Source: Croceicoccus mobilis (GTDB lineage: Bacteria; Pseudomonadota; Alphaproteobacteria; Sphingomonadales; Sphingomonadaceae). Taken from it: a stretch of DNA of 52,366 nucleotides. Position 1 is the first letter of the stretch. Each line of letters starts with the position of its first letter. Below the pieces are notes generated by a model. That model worked only from the letters and a program-made list of their open reading frames with translations, was not told the origin of the DNA and ran no database searches. Positions 33,484 to 42,359 of this stretch are shown piece by piece. Position numbers and translations under genes: made by a program. Where the stretch lies: positions 1 through 52,366 of the forward strand of contig NZ_LYWZ01000031.1 of assembly GCF_001661965.1 (NCBI RefSeq), in the 5' to 3' direction.

Positions 33484-33498
33484 GTTCCTGTTTTGTTC
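33484..33498. promoter_or_regulatory. Candidate LexA (SOS) box GTTC-N7-GTTC
   Basis: GTTC at 33484-33487 and GTTC at 33495-33498 with seven bases between. This direct repeat is the alphaproteobacterial LexA consensus. It could control the minus-strand small gene at 33369 or a lost gene on plus. Confidence 0.5.
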
Positions 33499-33540
33499 TA
33501 ACGTATCATCGGTCGAATCAAGTTAAACACGATCACCGAT

Positions 33541-33720
33541 TTGTCTCGCCACGGCTATGATGTGAAAGTGACTGGCGAGGCCTGCGGGAACACTGGCATG
33601 ATCCGCCGAATTATCTCTAGGATCATTGTCCATCCCGCCCGGATCGAACTCGTGATCCAACCTGCAGGGCTTCTCGAGATGCTGGGGCTTGATGTCGATG
33701 GCCACATGCCTACTGTCATT
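33541..33720 (+). pseudogene. Possible remnant of a serine recombinase C-terminus
   Basis: The plus frame reads VTGEACGNTGMIRRIISRII and VHPARIELVIQPAGLLEML, which resembles the C-terminal DNA-binding part of large serine recombinases (helix, then beta strand with R-x-x-x-R-I-x-L). No start, catalytic domain or clear continuation is seen; the frame further on is not recognisable. Low certainty. The rest up to 34260 holds no gene I can support. Confidence 0.3.
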
Positions 33721-34267
33721 ACACATAAGGCAGCGGCCGGCCTGGCCCGGACAGGTCTTGCGGTCCAGTTGGTGCAGCATAACGGACTGGCCGCCAAGGG
33801 GAATCGGCGCGTACAGTCCCATTGCGACATGCTCACAATCTCGTGGGTGCGCCCAAAGCCCCTCGTTTCGCGCCAGTTGCAAATACAACTAATTGGGCGA
33901 CAAATGACGAAAGCTGCGTTTATCGCAATTTTTCCGAATGCGCTCCCTGCCGTGAAGAACCGATCAGGGCCGTCAGCCATGTTCTCCGGATGCGTATCGG
34001 CCAATTGTGTACCTCCTCGATTGCCAGAATGTGAGAAGGCACATCTGATCAATAGGCAGAACGGCGGCATGTTCGGTCCTCTTTGCGGACAGATCGTCGG
34101 CTTTCCTGACCAACAGTCCAAGAGACAGCACGCCCACGACAGATCGCTTTCTCGCGATTTGCCGGAATACTTCGAAACGTATCTTTTCGCCGCTCGTTGG
34201 AGTCATGTGGCTTCCGTCCTGACAAAAAGCTTCGAGGACGAAGCTGACAAGGAGAGAGGGAATGGAA

Positions 34268-34682
34268 ATGCGACATCTCAAGACAGTAGCGCATGTAGCG
34301 GGCCTGGCTGGTATCGCGTCGGTCACAAGCGGCATATTCATCGGCAACGGCTGACCCCGATCCGGGGGGCGAGGCAAGACTCGCCTCTATGCTGGAGGGT
34401 CGGATCGCCGGGGAGCCCAAGAGCTGTATCCCGGCGTCTTTGAACGATCGCATGAAGATCATTGATCGAACCGCCATCGTGTACGACGCTGGCAGAACGA
34501 TTTACGTCGCTCGTCCCGAGAACCCGCAATCGCTTGATAATGACGATATTCTCGTGATCAACAAATATGGCGGCCAGATCTGCAAACAGGACATCATTCA
34601 CACGGTCGATCGCTCTCTCGGCTTCACGACCGGCGTGGTGTTCTTGGGAGATTTCGTACCCTACACCCGCCAGGGCGACTGA
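34268..34682 (+). pseudogene. Frameshifted secreted protein (DUF6491-like)
   Basis: ATG at 34268 follows GGAGAGAGGG and starts a signal peptide (MRHLKTVAHVAGLAGIASV), which stops at TGA 34352. One base out of frame the mature part continues: ADPDPGGEARLASMLEGR, GEPKSCIP, a central DRTAIVYDAGRTIYVARPE and the end VVFLGDFVPYTR, like small secreted sphingomonad proteins (DUF6491 as I recall it). A one-base indel between about 34283 and 34350 explains this. An internal start at 34389 would lack a signal peptide. Confidence 0.6.
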
Positions 34683-34853
34683 ACTGGGCAATTGCGGTGA
34701 GGCACATGACATGCGCCGCCTTTGTCGAAACAGGCCACGACCAGTGCGTGCTCTTTTCCACCTGGACAGACCGCACCGATCTGTTGCCGGGCGCGGAGTG
34801 AACAATCGTGAACAGCTGACAGGCGTATTCGTAAGATAGGAGAGGAGAAGGTC

Positions 34854-35030
34854 ATGCGCTACAGGGTTATGTGTTACGACGCGCAGTGCCGATTAACCGA
34901 ACGAGTTTTGTCAGGCTCGCTTGTGGAAGCACAGATACAGGCAAGGATGAGCATCGGCGACGACCGGTTCGATCATGTCGATCTGATCAACGCAAGCGGC
35001 AGCGTTATATTGATGCATCGCAGGCACTGA
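34854..35030 (+). CDS. Small protein of a local paralogous family (member 4)
   Basis: Encodes 58 aa from an ATG behind GGAGAGGAGAAGG, a very strong ribosome site. It reads MRYRVMCYDAQCRLTER, SLVEAQIQARMSI, HVDLINASGSVILMHRRH. The clearest relative is the gene at 33181. Function unknown. Confidence 0.65.
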   Translation: MRYRVMCYDAQCRLTERVLSGSLVEAQIQARMSIGDDRFDHVDLINASGSVILMHRRH

Positions 35031-35149
35031 CAGCGTGAACAATTCACCGCAGAGGTCCGATTTCATGGCGGCTTTCCAACCTAGGTTAAGGTCATCTGCC
35101 AACTGCCGCGCCAAGTGCCGACGATCATCAACTGGCACTGGGCCGATAC

Positions 35150-35341
35150 GTGTATACCGTTATTTTTCGGATGGAATTTCATCAGTATATCGTGAACGCG
35201 AAGACATTGGACGAAGCCAAGGGCATCGCGCTCGACGGCCTCAGGATCGGCCGTTTCCACAAGGCGCAGATCCTCAACGAGGAGGGCGTGTTGAAACTGG
35301 AATTTTCGGGCAGGAGAGCATCGAGACTTCCGAAGGTTTGA
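35150..35341 (+). CDS. Small protein of a local paralogous family (member 5)
   Basis: Encodes 63 aa from GTG (YTVIFRMEFHQYIV), chosen because the first strand matches the relatives; the ATG at 35171 is an alternative. Helix TLDEAKGIALDGL, then strands HKAQILNEEGVLKLEF. It ends 22 bases before the Crp-type regulator and may be cotranscribed. Confidence 0.55.
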   Translation: MYTVIFRMEFHQYIVNAKTLDEAKGIALDGLRIGRFHKAQILNEEGVLKLEFSGRRASRLPKV

Positions 35342-35363
35342 AAGATTACCAGTGGAAACGAGC

Positions 35364-36116
35364 ATGACAATGACCATCGACCATGCGCTGGGTCGCAAGC
35401 TTGAGCGCTTCGCTCGTCTTTCCGAAGAAGATCACAGGGCGCTGCGGCGTTTGCGCGAAGCCCCCTTGCGCGAGGTGGAGCCGCGCGCCGATCTTATCGC
35501 CGAGGGTGACGAACCTGCGGTCGTGCGACTGTCTGAATCGGGCTGGGCCTGCCGTTACAAGCATCTGCCCAATGGTCGGCGGCAGATCGTCGGGCTATTC
35601 GTCCCCGGCGATTTCTGCGATCTGAACGTATATATATTGCGGCACCTCGATCATTCGATCGGAGCGATTTCGAAAGTACGATATTACGCCTTGCCCCCGC
35701 ACATGATCGAGGAACTCGTTCACGATCGTCCGCGCATCGGCAAGGCATTACTCTGGAACGAGCTGGTGCAGGCGTCGATCCAGCGCGAATGGCTCCTTAC
35801 CCTTGGCCAGCGCAATGCACGCGAACGCCTGGCCAACCTGTTCGTGGAGATGTTCCACAGGGTGCGTTCAATCGGGCTGGCCGGCGACGGAAAATTCGAA
35901 TTTCCCCTCACCCAGACCGACCTCGCCGATACCACCGGCATGACGCCTGTTCACACCAACCGCACGATCCAGGAATTGAGACAGGAAGGCCTGATCGACA
36001 TGGATCGGCGCCATCTGGGAATCTGCGATCTTGCGGCACTGTCGCGTCTTGCAATGTTCAATGCCGGCTATCTACATCTCGACCGTGAAGGCGAAACGCT
36101 CGACGCTGCGAATTGA
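35364..36116 (+). CDS. Crp/Fnr-family transcription regulator
   Basis: Encodes 250 aa from the ATG at 35364 (a GTG at 35352 is possible). N-terminal cyclic-nucleotide-binding fold (about 20-130: LIAEGDEPAVVRLSESG, RQIVGLFVPGDFCDL), a dimer helix, and the C-terminal HTH_CRP (FPLTQTDLADTTGMTPVHTNRTIQELRQEGLI). The Cys residues needed for an Fnr-type iron-sulfur cluster are absent, so it is of the general alphaproteobacterial Crp type, ligand unknown. The five small proteins and the PRC-barrel gene nearby are possible targets. Confidence 0.9.
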   Translation: MTMTIDHALGRKLERFARLSEEDHRALRRLREAPLREVEPRADLIAEGDEPAVVRLSESGWACRYKHLPNGRRQIVGLFVPGDFCDLNVYILRHLDHSIGAISKVRYYALPPHMIEELVHDRPRIGKALLWNELVQASIQREWLLTLGQRNARERLANLFVEMFHRVRSIGLAGDGKFEFPLTQTDLADTTGMTPVHTNRTIQELRQEGLIDMDRRHLGICDLAALSRLAMFNAGYLHLDREGETLDAAN

Positions 36117-36447
36117 TGGCAAGCGGGCCAACCAAGCAACGTTTTGTCCGACAATTCTCCCTTTTCGACCTAGGCAATTTTATGTCTGCTTCCGGGAGAC
36201 CGACTGGGGAGCCCTGATGACCGAAACCGGGCGCAAAGCTGCCATCAGTTGACAGCGAGCAGCAGCTCTCTGTTTCAAACTTGGCGACGTAACCGCAGTT
36301 TTATGTGCCGGTATCGGCAGGTCGAAAATCAAAGACTTCAGACAGTTATTGCGATCGTATCGCAAAACGGGATTAATCAAAAACCGCAGAAGTCCGCCAA
36401 AAATCCCGACTTTTGATGGAAAGTCTTTTTTGTCAAAAACGGCGAAC

Positions 36448-36484
36448 TGGAAAGACTTTATTGTATTTGGAAAGACTTTATTGT
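36448..36484. repeat. Two 17-bp direct repeats, 20-bp period
   Basis: TGGAAAGACTTTATTGT occurs at 36448-36464 and 36468-36484; a weaker version (TGGAAAGTCTTTTTT) starts near 36418. A further repeat of CTCACAACA follows (36485 and 36496). They lie just beyond the 3' end of glmS in an AT-rich gap of ~400 bases without a gene. They may be binding sites or replication-slippage repeats. Confidence 0.8.
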
Positions 36485-36526
36485 CTCACAACAGTCTCAC
36501 AACAAGAAAAAGCCGAGTTTAGCGGA

Positions 36527-38350
36527 TCACTCCACGGTAACGCTCTTGGCAAGGTTCCTGGGCTGATCGACATCCGTACCCTTGGCGCAGGCCACGTGAT
36601 AGGCCAGCAGTTGCACCGGAACGGCATAGACCAGCGGTGCGATCAGCGGATGCACCTTGGGCATCTCGATCGTCGCCATGCAACCCTCGCCCGCTTCGGC
36701 AATTCCCTCGGCGTCGCTGATAAGCACGATCTTGCCGCCGCGCGCACGAACCTCCTGCATGTTGGAGACGGTCTTTTCGAACAAGGGGCCTGACGGGGCC
36801 AGCACCACAACTGGGACGTGATCGTCGATCAATGCGATGGGGCCGTGCTTCATCTCGCCGCTGGCATAGCCTTCGGCGTGAATATAGCTGATCTCTTTCA
36901 GCTTGAGCGCGCCTTCCATCGCCAGCGGATAATCCGGTCCGCGTCCCAGATAGAGCACGTCGCGCGCCGGTGCGATCAGATGCGCCATCTGCGCGATGTC
37001 ATCGTCGTGGTCGAGTGCTGCGTTAAGGCACGCCGGAGCCTCCAGCAAATGATCGACGATCGCGCGCTCTTCGTCTTTTGACAGGCGGCCCTTCTTAACC
37101 GCGAAATGCGCGGCCAAGGCCGCCAGAACGGCAAGCTGGCAGGTAAACGCCTTGGTCGAGGCGACGCCGATTTCAGGGCCTGCATGGGTGGGGAGCAGCA
37201 GGTCAGCTTCGCGCGCCATGGAGCTGGTGGGCACGTTCACGACCACCGCGATGGTCTGCCCCGCTTCCTTGCAATGGCGCAGCGCGGCAAGCGTGTCCGC
37301 CGTTTCGCCCGATTGCGAGATGAAGAGCGCCAAACCGCCCGGCTCCAGCACCGGGTCGCGGTAGCGGAATTCGGATGCCACATCGATGTCGACAGGCACG
37401 CGGGCGAACATCTCGAACCAGTATTTCGCGACCATGCCGGCATAGAAGCTGGTGCCGCAGGCGACGATGGTGACGCGGTTGATGCTGGTGATGTCGAAAT
37501 CGATCTGCGGCAGGGCGACCGTGCGTTCAAGCTGGCGGACATAGCTGCGCAGGGTTTGCGCCACGACCGTCGGCTGCTCGAAGATCTCCTTCTGCATGAA
37601 GTGGCGGTAATTGCCCTTTTCGATCGCCGCCGCGCTTGCGCCCGATTTGGTGACGGCGCGTTCGACTTCATTGCCATCGACATCGAAGATCGTCGCGCCC
37701 TCACGGGTGATGATCACCCAGTCGCCTTCCTCAAGGTATGAGATATCCTGCGTCAGCGGGGCGAGCGCCAGCGCGTCGGACCCGAGATAGGTTTCGCCCT
37801 CCCCGTAACCCACGACCAGCGGCGACCCCAGCCGCGCGCCGATCAGCATGTCCGGGTCCTGCCGGAACGCGATGGCCAGCGCGAAGGCGCCGCGCAGGCG
37901 CGGCAGCACGGTGCGCACAGCCTCTGCGGGTGACTTGCCTTCTTCGATATGGCGGGAAAGCATCTGCACGACGACCTCGGTATCGGTCTCGCTCTCGAAC
38001 TTGCGGCCCAGCGCGAGGAGTTCATCGCGCAAGGGCTTGAAGTTCTCGATGATGCCATTGTGCACCAGAGCGACTTCGCCGGTGGCGTGGGGGTGCGCGT
38101 TCTGTTCGGTCGGCGCGCCATGGGTGGCCCAGCGGGTATGCGCGATGCCGACTTCGCCCGGCGCGGGATGCTCGGCCACTTCGCGGGTCAGGTTCGCCAG
38201 CTTGCCCTCCGCCCGGCGGCGGACCAGCTGTCCGCCCGACAATGTGCAGATCCCGGCGCTGTCATAGCCCCTGTATTCCATGCGCTTGAGGCCATCGACC
38301 AGCCGATCCGCCACAGGCTCGCGTCCGACGATCCCGATTATACCGCACAT
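36527..38350 (-). CDS. glmS: Glutamine-fructose-6-phosphate aminotransferase
   Basis: Encodes 607 aa, usual length. Makes glucosamine-6-phosphate for cell-wall and lipid A precursors. N-terminal glutaminase starts MCGIIGIVG with the Cys nucleophile; GIAHTRWATHG binds glutamine. Two SIS isomerase domains follow (VACGTSFYAGMVAKYW, ISQSGETADTL). C-terminus ends KSVTVE as in the family. It follows glmU and a 106-aa gene in one minus-strand cluster. No glmS ribozyme is seen. Confidence 0.98.
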   Translation of the reverse strand: MCGIIGIVGREPVADRLVDGLKRMEYRGYDSAGICTLSGGQLVRRRAEGKLANLTREVAEHPAPGEVGIAHTRWATHGAPTEQNAHPHATGEVALVHNGIIENFKPLRDELLALGRKFESETDTEVVVQMLSRHIEEGKSPAEAVRTVLPRLRGAFALAIAFRQDPDMLIGARLGSPLVVGYGEGETYLGSDALALAPLTQDISYLEEGDWVIITREGATIFDVDGNEVERAVTKSGASAAAIEKGNYRHFMQKEIFEQPTVVAQTLRSYVRQLERTVALPQIDFDITSINRVTIVACGTSFYAGMVAKYWFEMFARVPVDIDVASEFRYRDPVLEPGGLALFISQSGETADTLAALRHCKEAGQTIAVVVNVPTSSMAREADLLLPTHAGPEIGVASTKAFTCQLAVLAALAAHFAVKKGRLSKDEERAIVDHLLEAPACLNAALDHDDDIAQMAHLIAPARDVLYLGRGPDYPLAMEGALKLKEISYIHAEGYASGEMKHGPIALIDDHVPVVVLAPSGPLFEKTVSNMQEVRARGGKIVLISDAEGIAEAGEGCMATIEMPKVHPLIAPLVYAVPVQLLAYHVACAKGTDVDQPRNLAKSVTVE

Positions 38351-38376
38351 AGTATTCTATTCCCTCCGCCCGCGGT

Positions 38377-38697
38377 TCAGTGCGGGAATTTGGTATCGAC
38401 GAAATGGCGCGTGAATTCGCGCGGGTCGGGCGGCGTGCCGCCATTGGCTTCCATGAACTTCATCGCGCCCTTGTCCCACACTTCGCGGATCGCGCCCTGC
38501 ATGCCTGCAGGGAAGTTCATGCGCTGCTCGACAATGCTCTTCCAGCTGCCCTGCAGCCCATAGGCCTTGTGCAGTTGCGGCTCTATCGCGGTCAGCGCCT
38601 TTTCGGCATCTTCGTGCATACAGCCGGTGGCCGACAGCACATAGCTGTCGAGCAGGCGCAGGAAGGGTTTGCCCTTGTAGCGCGGATCTTCGCTCAC
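38377..38697 (-). CDS. Conserved hypothetical protein between glmU and glmS
   Basis: Encodes 106 aa; the ATG overlaps the glmU stop and glmS begins 26 bases after its end, so the three are probably one operon. Soluble and helical (RLLDSYVLSATGCMHEDAEK). No known domain recognised; I believe the placement is common in sphingomonads. Confidence 0.75.
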   Translation of the reverse strand: MSEDPRYKGKPFLRLLDSYVLSATGCMHEDAEKALTAIEPQLHKAYGLQGSWKSIVEQRMNFPAGMQGAIREVWDKGAMKFMEANGGTPPDPREFTRHFVDTKFPH

Positions 38698-40058
38698 TTG
38701 CCTGCCTTCCGCTTCTTCATCGTGTCGTGGAAACGATCGGCCCAGCCGGGCTTCACGAACTGTTCTCCGCGGACCAGCCGCAATTCGCCATCCGAAACAT
38801 CGCGCGTGACCGCGCTGCCGGCTGCAACAATGGCATCGGCCCCGATCTTCACCGGCGCGATCAGCGAGGAATTGGAGCCGATAAAGGCCCGCTCCCCGAT
38901 CACGGTCTGGTGTTTGAAATAGCCGTCATAATTGCAGGTGATGGTGCCCGCGCCGATATTCGCGCCCGCGCCGACCGTGGCATCGCCCAGATAGGTGAGG
39001 TGATTTGCCTTGGCACCTTCGCCCAGCGTGGCTTTCTTCATCTCGACGAAATTGCCGACCTTGGCGTTCTTCTCCATCACCGCGCCAGGTCGCAGGCGGG
39101 CATAGGGGCCGACTTCGCAGCCTTCGCCCACGCTTGCCCCTTCCAGATGGCTGAAGGCGCGGATGGTCGCGCCAGTCGCGACTTCCACACCGGGGCCAAA
39201 AACGACATTGGGTTCGATCACCACGTCCTCGGCCAGCTTCGTGTCCCAGCTGAAGAACACGGTTTCGGGCGCGCGCAGCGTGACGCCCGCGTCCATCGCC
39301 TCGGCGCGCTTGAACTGCTGCCACTGGCTTTCCGCATCGGCAAGCTCGGCGCGGGAATTGATGCCCGTGACCTCGGCCTGGTCCGCGGTTTCGACCACGG
39401 CGCATGGCTGGCCATCGGCGGTCGACAGATTGACGATGTCGGGCAGGTAATATTCGCCCTGCGCATTATCGTTGCCAACCCGGTCCAGCAGCGCGAACAG
39501 CACATCGGCACGCACCGCCATCACACCCGAATTGCACAGGTTGCAGGCGCGCTCTTCCTCGCTCGCGTCCTTGTGCTCAACCATCTTGGCGATGGTGCCA
39601 TTGTCGTCGGCGATGATGCGGCCATAGCTTCGCGTGTCGTCGGGGCGGAAACCCAGCACCACGGCAGCGGGATTATCGCTTTCATGGAGCCGTTCACGCA
39701 TGGCGCGCATGGTGGCGGATCGCAGGAACGGAACGTCGCCGTAAAGGATCAGCACCTCGCCATGAAACCCGCTCAGCGCCTCACGCGCCTGCAGCACGGC
39801 GTGGCCGGTGCCCAGCTGCTTGTCCTGCAGCGCGAATTCGGCGCGTGATGCCAGCGCCTCTTCCACCTGTTCGCGCAGATCGCCAGTGATGACAATCATG
39901 CGGGCGGGTTCCAGCTCCTGCGCCGAAGCGACGAGATGTTCGATCATCGGCCTGCCGCCGATGGGGTGCAGCACCTTGTGCAGCGCGCTTTTCATGCGGG
40001 TGCCCTTGCCTGCGGCAAGAACGATAACGGCAAGCTGGGAATCTGGGGTCTGGGTCAA
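38694..40058 (-). CDS. glmU: Bifunctional GlmU uridyltransferase/acetyltransferase
   Basis: Encodes 454 aa from a TTG (TQTPDSQLAVIVLAAGKGTRM); the frame upstream to 40820 is a shadow of the gph gene. Makes UDP-N-acetylglucosamine. N-terminal pyrophosphorylase: LAAGKGTRMKS, LYGDVPFL, GVMAVRADVL. C-terminal left-handed beta-helix with hexapeptide repeats and NFVEMKKATLGEGAKANHL. GGGACG precedes the start. It fits the family length of ~450. Confidence 0.96.
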   Translation of the reverse strand: MTQTPDSQLAVIVLAAGKGTRMKSALHKVLHPIGGRPMIEHLVASAQELEPARMIVITGDLREQVEEALASRAEFALQDKQLGTGHAVLQAREALSGFHGEVLILYGDVPFLRSATMRAMRERLHESDNPAAVVLGFRPDDTRSYGRIIADDNGTIAKMVEHKDASEEERACNLCNSGVMAVRADVLFALLDRVGNDNAQGEYYLPDIVNLSTADGQPCAVVETADQAEVTGINSRAELADAESQWQQFKRAEAMDAGVTLRAPETVFFSWDTKLAEDVVIEPNVVFGPGVEVATGATIRAFSHLEGASVGEGCEVGPYARLRPGAVMEKNAKVGNFVEMKKATLGEGAKANHLTYLGDATVGAGANIGAGTITCNYDGYFKHQTVIGERAFIGSNSSLIAPVKIGADAIVAAGSAVTRDVSDGELRLVRGEQFVKPGWADRFHDTMKKRKAGK

Positions 40059-40154
40059 GGTCGTCCCGTCTGTTGTGTCTTTGGCGGTATATGCTGACCG
40101 GCTTGCCAGCAAATTGTTGCGGTTTCCATATGTGGCGGGCATGCGCTCACAGCA

Positions 40155-40856
40155 ATGACTGAACGCACTAACCCTGAAATTCGTTTCCCGCTGCGCTTTC
40201 GCGCCATCGGCTTCGACCTCGATGGCACGCTGCTGGATACCGCGCCCGATATCGCGGCGGCCCTGAACCATGCCTTGCAGGTCGGGGGCCGGCCGCCCCT
40301 GCCCTATGACGGAGTGCGCGGCCTGATCGGCGGCGGGGCGAAAAAGTTGCTGGCCCGGGCCTTGGCTGGCAGCGCTGGCGAAAGGGTCGACCCTGAACTG
40401 CTCGAACCGCTCTATGCCGAACTGCTGGCGCATTACCGTGCCAATATATCGGTCAACACGCGCGCGTTTGACGGGATGGAGCGCGCGCTCGACCGGCTGG
40501 CGGGCGAAGGCATCGCGCTGGGCGTTGCGACCAACAAGCTGGAGGGCCTTGCCCGCCACCTGCTGGAGGAGATGGGGCTGGCGGACCGTTTTGCCGTCAT
40601 CGTCGGCGGCGACACGCTGGGGACCGAGCGGGCCAAGCCGAAACCCGACATGCTGCATCACCTCGTCGAAAAATGCGGCGGCGGCCCCGCGGCATTCGTC
40701 GGCGACAGCGCCTTTGACATCAACGCGGCCAAGGCGGCGGGCATGCCCAGCATCGCGGTCAGCTTCGGCTATCCCGGCATGGCGGTTGAGGATCTGGGCG
40801 CGGACCGGCTGATCGACCATTACGACGCGCTGATCCCGGCACTGGCGGAATTGTAA
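40155..40856 (+). CDS. gph: HAD-family phosphoglycolate phosphatase
   Basis: Encodes 233 aa. HAD motif I FDLDGTLLDTAPD at about 20-32, motif II VATNKLEGL, and motif IV FVGDSAFDINAAKAAGM with the metal-binding Asp residues. The four-helix cap follows motif I as in Gph. Divergent from glmU with ~96 bases between. Removes 2-phosphoglycolate formed in DNA repair; the exact substrate is by family inference. Confidence 0.9.
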   Translation: MTERTNPEIRFPLRFRAIGFDLDGTLLDTAPDIAAALNHALQVGGRPPLPYDGVRGLIGGGAKKLLARALAGSAGERVDPELLEPLYAELLAHYRANISVNTRAFDGMERALDRLAGEGIALGVATNKLEGLARHLLEEMGLADRFAVIVGGDTLGTERAKPKPDMLHHLVEKCGGGPAAFVGDSAFDINAAKAAGMPSIAVSFGYPGMAVEDLGADRLIDHYDALIPALAEL

Positions 40857-40928
40857 ATCCCTCGCTAGGCTGCATTTTCATGGCGAGGGACATCGGTTCG
40901 GGGGAACCGACGCCGGAACGGGGGCAGC

Positions 40929-41987
40929 ATGTATAGCGAAGACGATCTCAATTCGGCGGTCGCCGCCGGGGCGTTGAGCCGGGAGGCGGCGCAGGGACTG
41001 CGCGATCACGTGGCGCATCTGCGCGGCATGCCGCGTGGGAGCGAGGAGAATTTCCGCCTCCTCAACAGCTTCAACGACATCTTCGTCACCATCGCAGCCG
41101 TGTTGCTGCTGGTCGCCGTGGGCAGCATCGGCAATGCCGTCTATCTGCCGCTTGCCGCCGTGGCGGTGGGCGCGCTGTCATGGGCGCTGAGCGAATATTT
41201 CGCGCTCAAACGCCGCATGGCCCTCCCCTCCATCGTGCTCGCCATCGCTTTTATCGGGTCCTGCGCGCTGCTGCTTCCGCTGATCGGGGCAGAGCTGGTT
41301 TCAGGCGATAACCGCGACTGGTTCCTGATCCCGGCGGGGCCGATTGCGGCCATCGCCGCCTTTGCCCATTGGCGGCGCTTTCGCGTTCCCATCACGATTG
41401 CCGCCGGCACGGCTGCCTTGGTCGGCATGGCGGTCGCCAGCCTGCTTTCGGTGATAGAGGTCGTGCTGGGCCCGCTGGCCGCAACCTCGGTCCCGCCGGT
41501 GGTACTTGTCTGCGGCATCTGCGTCTTTGCCTTTGCCATGTATTGGGACGCGCAGGATCCCGCCCGGCTGACGCGCCGCAGCGATGTCGCATTCTGGCTG
41601 CACCTGCTGGCTGCGCCGATGATCATCCACCCGCTGTTCTCTTTCTATGGCGTATTTTCCGCAACGGGAATGGACACCATCGGCGCAGCCGCGATCATCG
41701 CGACCTATGTAGTGATGGGATTGGTCGCGCTGGCAATCGACAGGCGCGCCCTGCTGGTCTCGGCACTCGCCTATGTGCTCTATGCGCTGGGTCAGCTGGT
41801 AGAAGCGTTCGGCGCGATCGAAGGTGGCGTTTCGATCACGACACTGGTGATCGGCTCGGCGCTGCTGATGCTCTCGACATTCTGGGCGAAACTTCGCGCC
41901 TCGCTCTTGCCTCTATTGCCTGCCGAACTTCGGGAAAAGCTGCCGCCGCTTCACGCAGAGCCGCTCCCGGCCCCGGTGGCGGCCTAG
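40929..41987 (+). CDS. Integral membrane protein, unknown function
   Basis: Encodes 352 aa. A ~50-residue soluble N-terminus (SEDDLNSAVAAGALSREAAQGLRDH) is followed by about nine to ten membrane helices (FVTIAAVLLLVAVGSIG through ALLMLSTFWAKL). The plan, DUF2157-like N-terminus plus membrane helices, is seen in several uncharacterised bacterial proteins. Its end overlaps the DUF2794 gene on minus by four bases. Confidence 0.8.
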   Translation: MYSEDDLNSAVAAGALSREAAQGLRDHVAHLRGMPRGSEENFRLLNSFNDIFVTIAAVLLLVAVGSIGNAVYLPLAAVAVGALSWALSEYFALKRRMALPSIVLAIAFIGSCALLLPLIGAELVSGDNRDWFLIPAGPIAAIAAFAHWRRFRVPITIAAGTAALVGMAVASLLSVIEVVLGPLAATSVPPVVLVCGICVFAFAMYWDAQDPARLTRRSDVAFWLHLLAAPMIIHPLFSFYGVFSATGMDTIGAAAIIATYVVMGLVALAIDRRALLVSALAYVLYALGQLVEAFGAIEGGVSITTLVIGSALLMLSTFWAKLRASLLPLLPAELREKLPPLHAEPLPAPVAA

Positions 41988-42322
41988 TCGTCGACCACTT
42001 TCAGCAAACGGCGTTCGAGGATGGAGAGAACGCCGGCCAGTTCGTGCCCGCGTTTAAGCACCTGCCCCGCTTCGCCGAACAGGGTCCACATGCCCTGTTT
42101 GCCGCGCAAGGCGGGGCGTTTTTCGATTAGCACCTGCGGACGTTCTGCCGCGCGGCGAAATGCCGAGAAACTGGCGGCATCGCGCCCGAAATCCATCGCG
42201 TAATCGCGCCACTGACCGGCAGCGACCATGCGGCCATACAGGTCTAGGATGCGGTTGAGTTCCAAGCGGTCGAAACCGATCTGGCTCGCACCCGAACGGG
42301 GAAGCGGAACGATATTGCTCAT
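41984..42322 (-). CDS. DUF2794 family protein
   Basis: Encodes 112 aa, family length. Recognised by FDRLELNRILDLYGRMVAAG, WRDYAMDFGRDAASFSAFRR and the C-terminal LERRLLKVVD. A conserved alphaproteobacterial protein of unknown function. Next to cysE. Confidence 0.92.
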   Translation of the reverse strand: MSNIVPLPRSGASQIGFDRLELNRILDLYGRMVAAGQWRDYAMDFGRDAASFSAFRRAAERPQVLIEKRPALRGKQGMWTLFGEAGQVLKRGHELAGVLSILERRLLKVVDD

Positions 42323-42359
42323 GCAGCGCCCCGGTGCAGGGGCGACCTGTCAGCCACGA

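Noticed and set aside
33541-34443. 300-codon plus-strand frame as a complete gene
   Set aside because: Only the first ~60 codons look like a recombinase tail; the rest has no domain and runs across the frameshifted secreted-protein gene in another frame.
38351-38376. glmS ribozyme
   Set aside because: The gap before glmS is only 26 bases and the ribozyme is a Gram-positive feature.
40059-40820. N-terminal extension of glmU to 40820
   Set aside because: It is antisense to gph and not GlmU-like; the TTG at 40058 gives the normal protein length.
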